Assembly (NCBI RefSeq): GCF_000281715.2
Contig: NZ_CP124576.1
Coordinates: 2,239,501-2,303,500 of the forward strand
Length of the DNA stretch: 64,000 bases
Origin: Sphingobium sp. AP49
Lineage (GTDB): Bacteria; Pseudomonadota; Alphaproteobacteria; Sphingomonadales; Sphingomonadaceae
Direction of reading: 5' to 3'
The notes under the pieces were generated by a model, which ran no database searches, was not told the origin of the DNA, and was given only the letters and a program-made list of their open reading frames with translations. Below are positions 10,156 through 19,731 of this stretch, in pieces; the stretch's first letter is position 1; every line of letters begins with the position of its first letter. The translations under genes and the position numbers were made by a program.

Positions 10156-10620
10156 TTATGCCGGGCGGGTGCGCCACATGGCGATCGGGCACATGGTTAG
10201 CACCGGTTCGTCCTTCTGGTTGTAGAGCGTCACCTTGTTGCGGACGATGCCCATTTCCGGGCGGCTCTGCGAAATCTTCTTGTCGATCACCTCATTGGTG
10301 CCGCGCAGCGTGTCGCCGGGGCGGACCGGGCGCAGCCAGCGCAGTTCATCGACACCCATCGCGCCCAGGCTGGCGGCCTGGCGTCCGGGTTGCTTCTGCA
10401 TTTCGGCGACGAACATCTTCATGAACAGGGCTGTGGTGTGCCAGCCGCTGGCCGAGAGGGTGCGGAAATGGGTGGTGGCCGCTGCCTCGTCCGACAGGTG
10501 GAAGGGCTGGGGATCAAACTCCGCAGCAAAGGCGATCGTTTCCTCGCGCGTCAGGGTCAGCGGCCCGAACGCGACGCTGTCGCCTATCTCGATATCCTCG
10601 AAATAGAGAATGTCGTCCAT
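10156..10620 (-). CDS. MaoC family (hot-dog fold) dehydratase
   Basis: A 154-residue single hot-dog protein with the hydratase-2 motif FAAEFDPQPFHLSDEAA (Asp and His catalytic positions) near residue 30. This is typical of (R)-specific enoyl-CoA hydratases and MaoC-like dehydratases, which hydrate 2-enoyl-CoA or related thioesters. No thiolase or polymer synthase gene is nearby, so the pathway (fatty-acid breakdown, polyhydroxyalkanoate supply or another) is open. It lies 59 bases downstream of the phoD-like gene on the same strand. Confidence 0.82.
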   Translation of the reverse strand: MDDILYFEDIEIGDSVAFGPLTLTREETIAFAAEFDPQPFHLSDEAAATTHFRTLSASGWHTTALFMKMFVAEMQKQPGRQAASLGAMGVDELRWLRPVRPGDTLRGTNEVIDKKISQSRPEMGIVRNKVTLYNQKDEPVLTMCPIAMWRTRPA

Positions 10621-10679
10621 CTATCCGTCTCCCATTGCAACGGAGATGATGTATGGCGACTTTCCGTTTACGTCAACTG

Positions 10680-12230
10680 TCAGGTGATGCTCAGGCCCGG
10701 TGCGCCGCGTGGCACGGTCAGGGTCGCACGGGTGCTGATCTGCCCGCCAGGCGCCGACACCTGATCCATCACCATAGCCTGCGTCGTCCACGCGTCCGGC
10801 GTCACCTCGCAGGTCAGATAGCCGCGCTGGTCGTTGATGAATTTGAGCTGAGGGTTGTTTTTCAGGATGATGTCGCTGCCCGGTCGCTGGTCCGATCCGT
10901 CGCCGCCCGAGGAGATGGAGGTCGACACAAACTCGACCGCCACCGGCTTGGTGCCGTCATCCAGCAGGCCGGCGAAATTCTGATGCTCGTCGCCGGTCAG
11001 GACCACGACATTGTCCAGCCCCTTCATCCGCCCGAGCAGCCGCTGGCGCTGCACCGTATAGCCGGCCCAGGTGTCCATATTATAGACGGGATCGGTCGCG
11101 CTGGCGCTGTTGCGGCGATCAAGTGCCATCATCATCACCTGCTGCGCCAGGCAGTTCCATTTTGCGTCGCGGCGGGAGAGGTTGCGGGTTAGCCAGCCTT
11201 CCCCCTCGGCGGAAATGACCTGTGCCTGGGTGGCGGCCATTTCGGCGCAGGCCGGCTTGAAATTGTCGCCACAGGGCTGGTCGGTGCGGAAGGTGCGGGT
11301 GTCGAGGAAGTCTATCGCCAACAGGTCGCCGAAATGCGCCTGGCGATACATGGTGCCGATCATCTCGCCACGCGGCGCCATCGCCGCGCGCACCGGCATA
11401 TATTCATACCAGGCCTGCATGCCGGCGGCGCGGCGCATGCGGAAGGCATCGGCCGGCGCGCCCCTGGCATCGATGTCGCCGACCCAGTTGTTGGCGACCT
11501 CATGATCGTCGAAGGTCGGGAACCATGTGTGGTGGCAACGCGCCGCCTGCAGGTCATAATCGCTCAGATATTGGGCGTAGCGCAGCCGATAGTCGGCCAG
11601 GTCATAGCAATCCTGGCCGATATGGTCGCGCACCTGCGCTCCGGGCAGGCCGTCCTTGTCATAGTCCGGGCCGCGCTGGCTATATTCATAGATGAAGTCG
11701 CCATAATGATAGACGAAGGCGAGATCGTCCTCGCGCGCCAGATGGCGGAAGGCGGTGAACAGGCCGTCCTGATAATTTTGGCAACCCGCGACGCCAAATT
11801 TCAGCAGCTTGGGACTCGCCGACGCCAGCGGCAGGGTGCGGGCGCGGCCGCGCGTCGACTGGTCGTTGCCCAGGGCAAAGCGATACCAATAGGGTCGATT
11901 GGGCTGAAGGCCGGTCACCTCGACATGGACGCTGTGGCCCAGTTCCGGCCGGGCGATCGCCTCACCACCGGCGACGATGGTCTTGAAGCGATCATCGGTG
12001 GCCACTTCCCATTTCACCGGGATCGGCGTCATCGGCATGCCGCCATGCGGCTCGAACGGGCGCGGCGCCAGCTTGGTCCAGATGACGAAGCCGTCGGGCG
12101 CCGGATCGCCCGATGTCACGCCCAACGCAAAGGGGTATCCGGCGAACCAGCTCTGGGCACGAAGGATGGCGGGGGCGCCGGCGATCGGGGCGATGGCGGC
12201 GGCGGAGAGGAGCGAGCGGCGCGTGAACAT
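10680..12230 (-). CDS. Alkaline phosphatase D family protein (PhoD-like), Tat-exported
   Basis: A 516-residue secreted metallophosphatase. The N-terminus MFTRRSLLSAAAIAPIAGAP is a twin-arginine signal. Family motifs follow: GVTSGDPAPDGFVIWTKLAP near residue 38, an N-terminal fibronectin-like domain, and metal-site segments YHYGDFIYEY, FDDHEVANNW and LTGDEHQNF. PhoD enzymes use Fe/Ca to hydrolyse phosphate mono- and diesters in the periplasm or outside the cell. No Pho box was identified upstream, so phosphate control is only inferred from the family. The next gene upstream is another phosphohydrolase on the same strand, 45 bases away. Confidence 0.9.
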   Translation of the reverse strand: MFTRRSLLSAAAIAPIAGAPAILRAQSWFAGYPFALGVTSGDPAPDGFVIWTKLAPRPFEPHGGMPMTPIPVKWEVATDDRFKTIVAGGEAIARPELGHSVHVEVTGLQPNRPYWYRFALGNDQSTRGRARTLPLASASPKLLKFGVAGCQNYQDGLFTAFRHLAREDDLAFVYHYGDFIYEYSQRGPDYDKDGLPGAQVRDHIGQDCYDLADYRLRYAQYLSDYDLQAARCHHTWFPTFDDHEVANNWVGDIDARGAPADAFRMRRAAGMQAWYEYMPVRAAMAPRGEMIGTMYRQAHFGDLLAIDFLDTRTFRTDQPCGDNFKPACAEMAATQAQVISAEGEGWLTRNLSRRDAKWNCLAQQVMMMALDRRNSASATDPVYNMDTWAGYTVQRQRLLGRMKGLDNVVVLTGDEHQNFAGLLDDGTKPVAVEFVSTSISSGGDGSDQRPGSDIILKNNPQLKFINDQRGYLTCEVTPDAWTTQAMVMDQVSAPGGQISTRATLTVPRGAPGLSIT

Positions 12231-12275
12231 GACGCGCCGCCTAGAACCGCATTATGACAAGCGCATGTCGCCCGG

Positions 12276-13556
12276 TCAGGGCTTGACCAGCCCCTGCAGC
12301 ACCGCCGGATTGCCGTCGCTCGCCACCGGCGTCACGCCCAGCAGCCGGGCGAGCAGCGGATAGACATCGACATTGGTGAAATCGGCCGAGGGGTGAAAGC
12401 CGCCGACGAAGGCCGGGCCGTTGGCGATGAACAAGGCCTGCATTTCGGGCGCCCGATCATCCCAGCCATGGTCGCCGCCGGTCACCGGCTTGGTCGGGGT
12501 CGTGTTCTGGAACACCCAGCCGGTTTCGGCCAGGCAGAAATAGGGCGGGATGCGGCGATGGGTGCCATAGTGGAAGCGCGCCGGGATCTCGCTCTTGCGC
12601 CAGCACTGCATATGCTCGCGCGGCTTGAACAGCGCGGCCTCCAGCGCCTTTTCCCGGCCAGGGTTGGCGACCAGGCTGGCATAAGGGCCGGCTTCGATCA
12701 CGCGATAGTCGGCGGGGTCGGCGATCTTGTCGATCGGCAGCACGCGGTCATTCGCCTTGGCGGCCATGCCATGGTCTGAGAGGATGACGATATTGGCCGG
12801 CTGGCCCAGCGCCTTCAGGCCCGCGACCAGCTCGCCGATATGGGCATCGACGTCGCCAACCGCCTGGGTGGTTTCCGGCGCGGCCGGGCCGTTGATGTGG
12901 CCGGCGGTGTCGACCTCATCGAAATAAAGCGTGACGAAGCGGGGGCGGATGTCGGCCGGGCGACGCAGCACGTCCAGCACGCCGTTGACGCGCTGGGTCG
13001 GGCTGATCGCCTCGTTGAACTGCGCCCAGTCGCTGGGGCGCGATCCGCCGCTGATCGTATAGGGCCATTCGGCCGCCTTGGTGCCACCCCAGGCGACGTT
13101 GGAGCCGGGCCAGAACATGGTCGCGGTGCGGACGCCCTGCTTTTCGGCGGTGATCCAGATCGGCTCGGCCTCGTTCCACCAATAGGGATCGTCGCTGGCC
13201 ATGGTGAACTTGTCCTTGGGCCGCCTGTCATCTTCCATATTATTGGCGACGATGCCGCTGCGATCCGGTCGGTCGCCGGTCACGATCGCCCAATGATTGG
13301 GAAAGGTCTTGGTCGGGAAGGAGGGGCGCATCGACGCTTCGGTGCCGCCGGCCGCCAGGGCGTTGAGATTGGGCGAGACGCCGCGGGTCAGATAGTCGGG
13401 ACGGAAGCCGTCGATCGACACCAGGATGGTCACCGGCGCACGCTGCTCGGCCGGTGCAGCAGCGACGCTGGCAGGGCGCTGCTGCACCGGGGCGCAGGCG
13501 CCCAGAATGGTCGCAACGGACAAGGCAAGGGCAAGGGGCAGGCGGCGGACGGACAT
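12276..13556 (-). CDS. Ectonucleotide pyrophosphatase/phosphodiesterase family lipoprotein
   Basis: A 426-residue alkaline-phosphatase-superfamily enzyme. The lipobox ILGAC near residues 17-21 predicts an outer-membrane lipoprotein. The core begins VTILVSIDGFRPDYLTRGVS, with the nucleophile threonine in FPTKTFPNHWAIVTG, and the metal ligands appear in DEVDTAGH, LSDHGMA and GGDHGWDD. Members split nucleotide phosphodiester or pyrophosphate bonds, releasing NMP. With the neighbouring PhoD it suggests scavenging of phosphate or nucleosides from extracellular nucleotides. Confidence 0.88.
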   Translation of the reverse strand: MSVRRLPLALALSVATILGACAPVQQRPASVAAAPAEQRAPVTILVSIDGFRPDYLTRGVSPNLNALAAGGTEASMRPSFPTKTFPNHWAIVTGDRPDRSGIVANNMEDDRRPKDKFTMASDDPYWWNEAEPIWITAEKQGVRTATMFWPGSNVAWGGTKAAEWPYTISGGSRPSDWAQFNEAISPTQRVNGVLDVLRRPADIRPRFVTLYFDEVDTAGHINGPAAPETTQAVGDVDAHIGELVAGLKALGQPANIVILSDHGMAAKANDRVLPIDKIADPADYRVIEAGPYASLVANPGREKALEAALFKPREHMQCWRKSEIPARFHYGTHRRIPPYFCLAETGWVFQNTTPTKPVTGGDHGWDDRAPEMQALFIANGPAFVGGFHPSADFTNVDVYPLLARLLGVTPVASDGNPAVLQGLVKP

Positions 13557-13631
13557 CGGCGACTCTTCGTTATTGTCTGGGAATGCCCCGCTGCTTAGCA
13601 GTCGGACGATGTCGGTAAAGTGACGAATGCT

Positions 13632-14162
13632 TCACGAAGGTGGCACGATATGGTCCGCGATTGCCATCCAGGCCTGCCGTTTGGCTTCACGCGACAGGCT
13701 GGCATAGGCCCCGCTGGAAGAAGGAAGGTCGATCAACGACAGATCGGACCCGCCCCCCAATTGTCGCCGGCCATGCAGGGCGGCGGTCTTGCCGTTGAAG
13801 GCGATTGCCTGCAGCGCCGGCAGGCGACCGACGAAAGCGGTGAGGTCGCGCAATTCCGCGCCGCGGATACTGCTGTCCAGGCTGCCGTCGCGGTCCGCGC
13901 TCTCGATCACGTCCCACAGGCCAACACCCCGTGCACGCAGTCTCTTGAGCTTCACCGCATAGGGCGCGCTGCGCAGATCCTCGCCCAGAACGTCACTCAT
14001 CAATGCCCAGAAGGCATTGCCGCGATGGGCATAATATTCGCCCTGCTTGATGGAGGCGTCGCCGGGCAGGCTGCCCAGGATCAGCAGCCGCGTTTCCGCA
14101 TCCACGCTGGGCGGGAAGGCGGCCTTGCGCTGCGCGGGCATCTGGCCGATGCGCAGCGCCAT
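13632..14162 (-). CDS. DNA-deoxyinosine glycosylase / family 6 uracil-DNA glycosylase-like protein
   Basis: A 176-residue protein of the UDG superfamily. The first motif, LLILGSLPGDASIKQGEYYA, near residue 25 and the following RGNAFWALMSDVLG match the hypoxanthine-DNA glycosylase group (family 6), which removes deaminated adenine and has little or no uracil activity in characterised members. The C-terminal LPSSSGAY corresponds to the motif 2 loop. Its stop and the ychF start region are only a few bases apart on the same strand, though no functional link is evident. Substrate assignment comes from family resemblance. Confidence 0.8.
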   Translation of the reverse strand: MALRIGQMPAQRKAAFPPSVDAETRLLILGSLPGDASIKQGEYYAHRGNAFWALMSDVLGEDLRSAPYAVKLKRLRARGVGLWDVIESADRDGSLDSSIRGAELRDLTAFVGRLPALQAIAFNGKTAALHGRRQLGGGSDLSLIDLPSSSGAYASLSREAKRQAWMAIADHIVPPS

Positions 14163-14166
14163 CGGA

Positions 14167-15267
14167 TCAGACGTTGAAGCGGAACAGCATGATGTCGCCG
14201 TCCTGCGTCACATAATCCTTGCCTTCCGAACGCCACTTGCCCGCTTCCTTGGCACCGGCTTCGCCGTTGAACTGGACATAGTCGGCATAGGCCATGGTTT
14301 CGGCACGGATGAAGCCCTTCTCGAAGTCCGAGTGGATGGCGCCGGCGGCCTGGGGTGCCTTGCTGCCCTTGGCCACGGTCCAGGCGCGGGCTTCCTTCGG
14401 GCCGACGGTGAAGAAGGTGATGAGGCCGAGCAACTCATAGCCGGCGCGGATGATGCGGGCGAGGCCGGCTTCGGTCAGGCCCAGCGCTTCGAGATATTCG
14501 CCGCGTTCCTCGACCGGCATGGTGATGAGTTCGGCCTCGATCGCGGCGGATACAATGACGGCGCTCGCATTTTCGGCCGCCGCCTTCTCGAACACGCGGG
14601 CGGAAAAGGCATTGCCCTCGGCCGCGGCGCCTTCCTCGACATTGCAGACATAGAGGACCGGCTTGGCGGTCAGCAGTTGCGCCTGGGCGAACAGGCGGGC
14701 TTCTTCCTCGTCGCGCGGCTGGGTCAGGCGGGCGGGCTTGCCGTCACGCAGCAGTTCCAGCGTCTGGCCCAGAACCGAAGCGGCGGCCTTGGCTTCCTTG
14801 TCGCCCTGTGCGCCCTTCTTGAGCAGGTTGGGGACGCGCTTTTCCAGGCTTTCGAGGTCGGCCAGCATCAGTTCGGTCTCGACCGTCTCGGCGTCGGCGA
14901 TCGGATCGACCTTGCCCTCCACATGGGTGATGTCGTCGTCTTCGAAGCAGCGCAGCACATGGACGATGGCGTCGGTCTCGCGAATGTTCGCCAGGAACTG
15001 GTTGCCCAGTCCTTCGCCCTTGGACGCGCCGCGCACCAGGCCGGCAATGTCGACGAAGGCAAGCTGCGTCTCGATGATCTTGGCGCTGCCGCCGATCTTG
15101 GCGATGGTCTGCAGCCGGTCGTCGGGCACGGCCACGCGGCCCTCATTGGGCTCGATCGTGCAGAAGGGATAGTTCGCCGCTTGCGCCGCCTGCGTCTCGG
15201 TCAGCGCATTGAACAGGGTGGACTTGCCCACATTGGGAAGCCCGACGATACCGCAACGAAAACCCAT
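14167..15267 (-). CDS. ychF: Redox-regulated ATPase/GTPase YchF (OLA1 homologue)
   Basis: A 366-residue Obg-family P-loop protein. GLPNVGKSTLFNALTETQAA at the N-terminus is the Walker A region. DIAGLVRGASKGEGLGNQFL is the switch II region, followed by a long coiled-coil insert and a C-terminal TGS domain ending GDIMLFRFNV. YchF preferentially hydrolyses ATP, binds ribosomes and affects oxidative-stress responses. Length and architecture are normal. The gene faces away from the repeat-bracketed hydrolase cassette. Confidence 0.97.
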   Translation of the reverse strand: MGFRCGIVGLPNVGKSTLFNALTETQAAQAANYPFCTIEPNEGRVAVPDDRLQTIAKIGGSAKIIETQLAFVDIAGLVRGASKGEGLGNQFLANIRETDAIVHVLRCFEDDDITHVEGKVDPIADAETVETELMLADLESLEKRVPNLLKKGAQGDKEAKAAASVLGQTLELLRDGKPARLTQPRDEEEARLFAQAQLLTAKPVLYVCNVEEGAAAEGNAFSARVFEKAAAENASAVIVSAAIEAELITMPVEERGEYLEALGLTEAGLARIIRAGYELLGLITFFTVGPKEARAWTVAKGSKAPQAAGAIHSDFEKGFIRAETMAYADYVQFNGEAGAKEAGKWRSEGKDYVTQDGDIMLFRFNV

Positions 15268-15392
15268 TTCCGAAACCTTTGAAGACGCGAATTGATGTTG
15301 CGTCCGCTAGCGCCTTCCTGGCGCCAAGGCCAGAGTTTCCGACCTCTCGATGATGGAAAAGCGCGTTCGGATGGTGGCATGCTGGGGATGCT

Positions 15393-15492
15393 AGAGCCTG
15401 ATCCGATCATATTGGATCGGATCAGGCTCTGTTCGTCTTTTATTGTCCGCATTTTCCGAGCCAGCAGACGATTCCGTCTGCTTAGAAAATGC
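15393..15492 (+). repeat. Composite double-hairpin repeat, left copy
   Basis: The first hairpin (15393-15430) is a perfect 16-base inverted repeat, arms agagcctgatccgatc and gatcggatcaggctct, with a 6-base loop. An 18-base T-rich linker follows. The second hairpin (15449-15492) has outer arms gcattttc/gaaaatgc and inner arms agcagacg/cgtctgct. The same two-hairpin unit occurs in reverse orientation at 17012-17111. The 316-base gap between ychF and the next gene holds little else. Confidence 0.85.
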
Positions 15493-15511
15493 GCTGGGGG
15501 AATGTCCCCTA

Positions 15512-15539
15512 TTGCGTCGACGGGATTTTGGCATAGGAT
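15512..15539 (+). promoter_or_regulatory. Candidate sigma-70-type promoter for the hydrolase gene
   Basis: TTGCGT and TAGGAT, 16 bases apart, lie between the left composite repeat and the hydrolase start at 15584. Each hexamer matches four of six consensus bases. A short gggga/tcccc hairpin precedes it. The assignment is tentative because alphaproteobacterial -10 boxes are poorly conserved. Confidence 0.3.
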
Positions 15540-15583
15540 TTTTCAAAAATAGGCGGGTTGCGCTGGTAATCGGGGAGACGATT

Positions 15584-17002
15584 ATGACCATCGCAGCAAG
15601 ACTTGATGCCGCACTTGGCAAGAATATCAATCAGATATGCGGAAACAAATTTCATGATCCGGCGGCGAATCACTGCGCCCATTTTGTTTCCCATATCTGT
15701 GATCTGAATTTTTCCTTTAACTGTAAACAATTTGCGGGTGGATCAAAGCCTGGTGCAAATATTCGCGTCCATGAAGTTTTTGCCCAATGTCCTAAGGTGG
15801 GGCGATGGGCCGACGCAGATCTGGGCAAGACGCAGCTGATTTTCGTAACGCTGGACAGCAATGTCGACATTGGCCGCAAGGAGATGGTCAATATCCCGCA
15901 GAAACATATCGGCGTCTATCATGGTGGGAAGGTCTATCATTATAGCAACACCGCCGATCAGGTGACGTCGGAATCGCCCGATAGCTTCTTCAACAAGTTC
16001 CAGGCGCTTTATGCCGGCAATCAGGGGCTATTCTATGGCTGGATACCGGGCGAAAATCTGATGCTCGATATCCAGTCGGAACCCCACATGGTCAGCGCCG
16101 ACAAGAAATTCGAGCTGCCCGATCCCGTCGATGGCCGGTGGAAGGCCCGGCTGGTTGGCGAGCCCGATTTCTTCCTGGTCGGCAAGGAGATCAACGACGC
16201 CGTTCACAAATATCACGGCATCTATATTCCGGGCAGCAGCTATTGGGGCGAGCGCTACAGGGCCGAAGATTATCGGTCCAGCTTGCGGACATGGGCCACC
16301 CTGCTGGAAGTGACGGGCGCGTGCGAGAGCGAAAATTATTTCAACCTCGTCAATACCTATGACCGGGCGAAATTCACCTTTGGCTTCTATCAGCTCGCCG
16401 CACATACGCCGCAGGACAATCTGATCCTGATGTTCCACCGGCTGGCGGCGTTGCCCGACTTCAAGGGCTATTTTCCGGAGCTGGAGCTGCGCAACGGACG
16501 GCTGTTCAGGGTGGATGACAGCGGCGCGGCCACCGATCTGGAGCAGGAATTTGTCGCCAGCAACGGTGAGCGTCAGATCATGTTGTTCATGAACTATCTC
16601 AATCCCCAGCGGGTGCCGATCGACCGGCAGGAAGTGTTGCAGGCGGCGCGGCTGATCCACTGGACGGAGCATGATCCAGCGGCGCGGCTGGCGCAGGTAC
16701 GGGCTGCGGTTGATATCCTCCAGCGCAAGATGTCGACGCGCTATGCGCAGAAACTGCCGCTCGACGGCAAGTCCGACATCATCTGCGCAATCGTGGCGGA
16801 CATTTTCCACCAGGGGCGATCGACGTTCGCCGCAGTCAAGCCATTATTGAACAGCGCCAACCCGGTCGACGCCCTGTTGTCGGTCAACAATGCCGCCTGG
16901 AGCGGGCGTAACAACCGGCTGCGGGCGGCAATCAAGGTCGCCAAGGATGAGGAGCGGCTGGGGCAGAAACATTATTCCGCCGCAACCAACGAATTTGTCT
17001 GA
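15584..17002 (+). CDS. Putative two-domain peptidoglycan hydrolase (CHAP/NlpC-like amidase + lysozyme-like)
   Basis: A 472-residue protein with no signal peptide or membrane segment. The N-terminal ~120 residues resemble a papain-like cysteine amidase. Cys31 lies in NHCAHFVSH, and a later His sits in KHIGVYHGGKVYHY (residues 108-120), the Cys/His order of CHAP/NlpC-P60 domains. A region around residues 240-300 (ACESENYFNLVNT, then FTFGFYQLAAHTPQD) resembles a lysozyme-like fold in which Glu248 or Glu250 could be catalytic. The start is set by GGGAG 7 bases before ATG; the frame is open further upstream, but through the repeat. The 5' third is visibly more AT-rich than neighbouring genes. It is alone in its strand context and bracketed by inverted repeats. 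Function as a wall hydrolase or a secretion-system toxin is inference. Confidence 0.6.
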   Translation: MTIAARLDAALGKNINQICGNKFHDPAANHCAHFVSHICDLNFSFNCKQFAGGSKPGANIRVHEVFAQCPKVGRWADADLGKTQLIFVTLDSNVDIGRKEMVNIPQKHIGVYHGGKVYHYSNTADQVTSESPDSFFNKFQALYAGNQGLFYGWIPGENLMLDIQSEPHMVSADKKFELPDPVDGRWKARLVGEPDFFLVGKEINDAVHKYHGIYIPGSSYWGERYRAEDYRSSLRTWATLLEVTGACESENYFNLVNTYDRAKFTFGFYQLAAHTPQDNLILMFHRLAALPDFKGYFPELELRNGRLFRVDDSGAATDLEQEFVASNGERQIMLFMNYLNPQRVPIDRQEVLQAARLIHWTEHDPAARLAQVRAAVDILQRKMSTRYAQKLPLDGKSDIICAIVADIFHQGRSTFAAVKPLLNSANPVDALLSVNNAAWSGRNNRLRAAIKVAKDEERLGQKHYSAATNEFV

Positions 17003-17011
17003 TTGGCTAGA

Positions 17012-17111
17012 GCATTTTCGAAGCAGATGGCATCATCTGCTGGCTCGGAAAATGCGGAAAACAAAAGAAAAATAGAGCGTGATCCGATTCAGTATGAACG
17101 GATTACGCTCT
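17012..17111 (-). repeat. Composite double-hairpin repeat, right copy (inverted)
   Basis: This is the reverse-complement counterpart of the repeat at 15393-15492. The gcattttc/gaaaatgc hairpin (17012-17055) comes first, then an A-rich linker, then the hairpin with arms agagcgt-gatccg and cggat-tacgctct (17074-17111). The gcattttc hairpin shares near-identical sequence with its partner, while the second hairpin has diverged more. It starts 9 bases after the hydrolase stop and runs into the stop codon of the convergent DUF2490 gene, so it probably ends both transcripts. Confidence 0.85.
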
Positions 17112-17793
17112 AGTGGCGGAAGAACAGGGTGACAGACGCCACATGATTGACGCGCTGGCGACTGCCGCCCTGGTCGATCAGCTGATTGAGATAACCGACC
17201 TCCATGGTCGACGCGCCGGGCAGGCCGATCTCGACGCCGGCAAAGCTGCGCAACTGGTCAAAGCCCTTGCGCACCCCCCAGTCGGTGTCGTTGAGGGCGA
17301 AGAAGACCTCGCCATAGACGAGCGCGTTGACCGCGTCGCTGCCGGGTTTCAGGGCATGTTCCACCCGCAGCATCTCGCGCAGCCGCCAACCCATGTCGCT
17401 GCCGTTGGAGCGCCAGCGTTGCTCCAGGCGGGTGCGCGAAGAAATTTCGGCATCCTTCGGCCGTGCCAGCGTCCAGCTCAATTGCTGGAAACTACGCTCC
17501 TCATTGACGTCCTTGCCACCTTCGATCGGCACCACGACATGGGCAAAGCCCTGATAGAGAGTGACGTCGCGAGAGAGTTTCCAGCCGATCGCTCCACGAA
17601 ACAGTGCCTGGTCTATCCGCGACACGCCGTCGCCGATACGCGGCTGGATTTCGGCGAAATAGACCAGTTCGTCCTTGATCGATCCCATCGCTGTCAGGTT
17701 GACCCATAGCTGCTCGTCCTCGGTCGTGGCGGCCCGGGCAGGCAAGGCAACGATAGCAAGGCTGGCGGCGACGGCAAGGGATGTGAAACGCAT
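17110..17793 (-). CDS. DUF2490 domain-containing secreted/outer-membrane protein
   Basis: A 227-residue protein with a Sec signal (MRFTSLAVAASLAIVALPARA) and then a beta-rich body with alternating hydrophobic residues, ending in ...VTLFFRH. LVYFAEIQPRIGDG and RTRLEQRWRSNGSD match DUF2490, a family predicted to form a small outer-membrane barrel of unknown role. The start at MRF is preferred over an ATG 33 bases upstream because an AGAGG lies 5-6 bases before it and the signal peptide then starts properly. The stop codon lies inside the right composite repeat. Confidence 0.75.
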   Translation of the reverse strand: MRFTSLAVAASLAIVALPARAATTEDEQLWVNLTAMGSIKDELVYFAEIQPRIGDGVSRIDQALFRGAIGWKLSRDVTLYQGFAHVVVPIEGGKDVNEERSFQQLSWTLARPKDAEISSRTRLEQRWRSNGSDMGWRLREMLRVEHALKPGSDAVNALVYGEVFFALNDTDWGVRKGFDQLRSFAGVEIGLPGASTMEVGYLNQLIDQGGSRQRVNHVASVTLFFRH

Positions 17794-17886
17794 GAAACCT
17801 CTGGCGGTGGAAAGCGATATGTCCACCGCCTTTAGGTTGCTGTCATTGCCATCCCGTTGCTGCGGGGTAAGCGATGGTGAACTGGT

Positions 17887-19587
<1,701 letters not shown>

Positions 19588-19731
19588 TCACCGTGCTGGC
19601 GGTGCTGGCGAGCGCGCCAGAGGCGGACTGTCCCGCAATAGAGCGGTTAGGCATGGGCATTATCACTAATAGCAAGTTTCCAGGAAATCAGCATTTTAGT
19701 GACAGCTCGGTCCCTCATTTCGGGAGGTCTT

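Noticed and set aside
15393..17111. Repeat-bracketed unit as a classical insertion sequence
   Set aside because: The enclosed gene has no transposase motif, and no short target duplication could be confirmed at the outer ends by eye.
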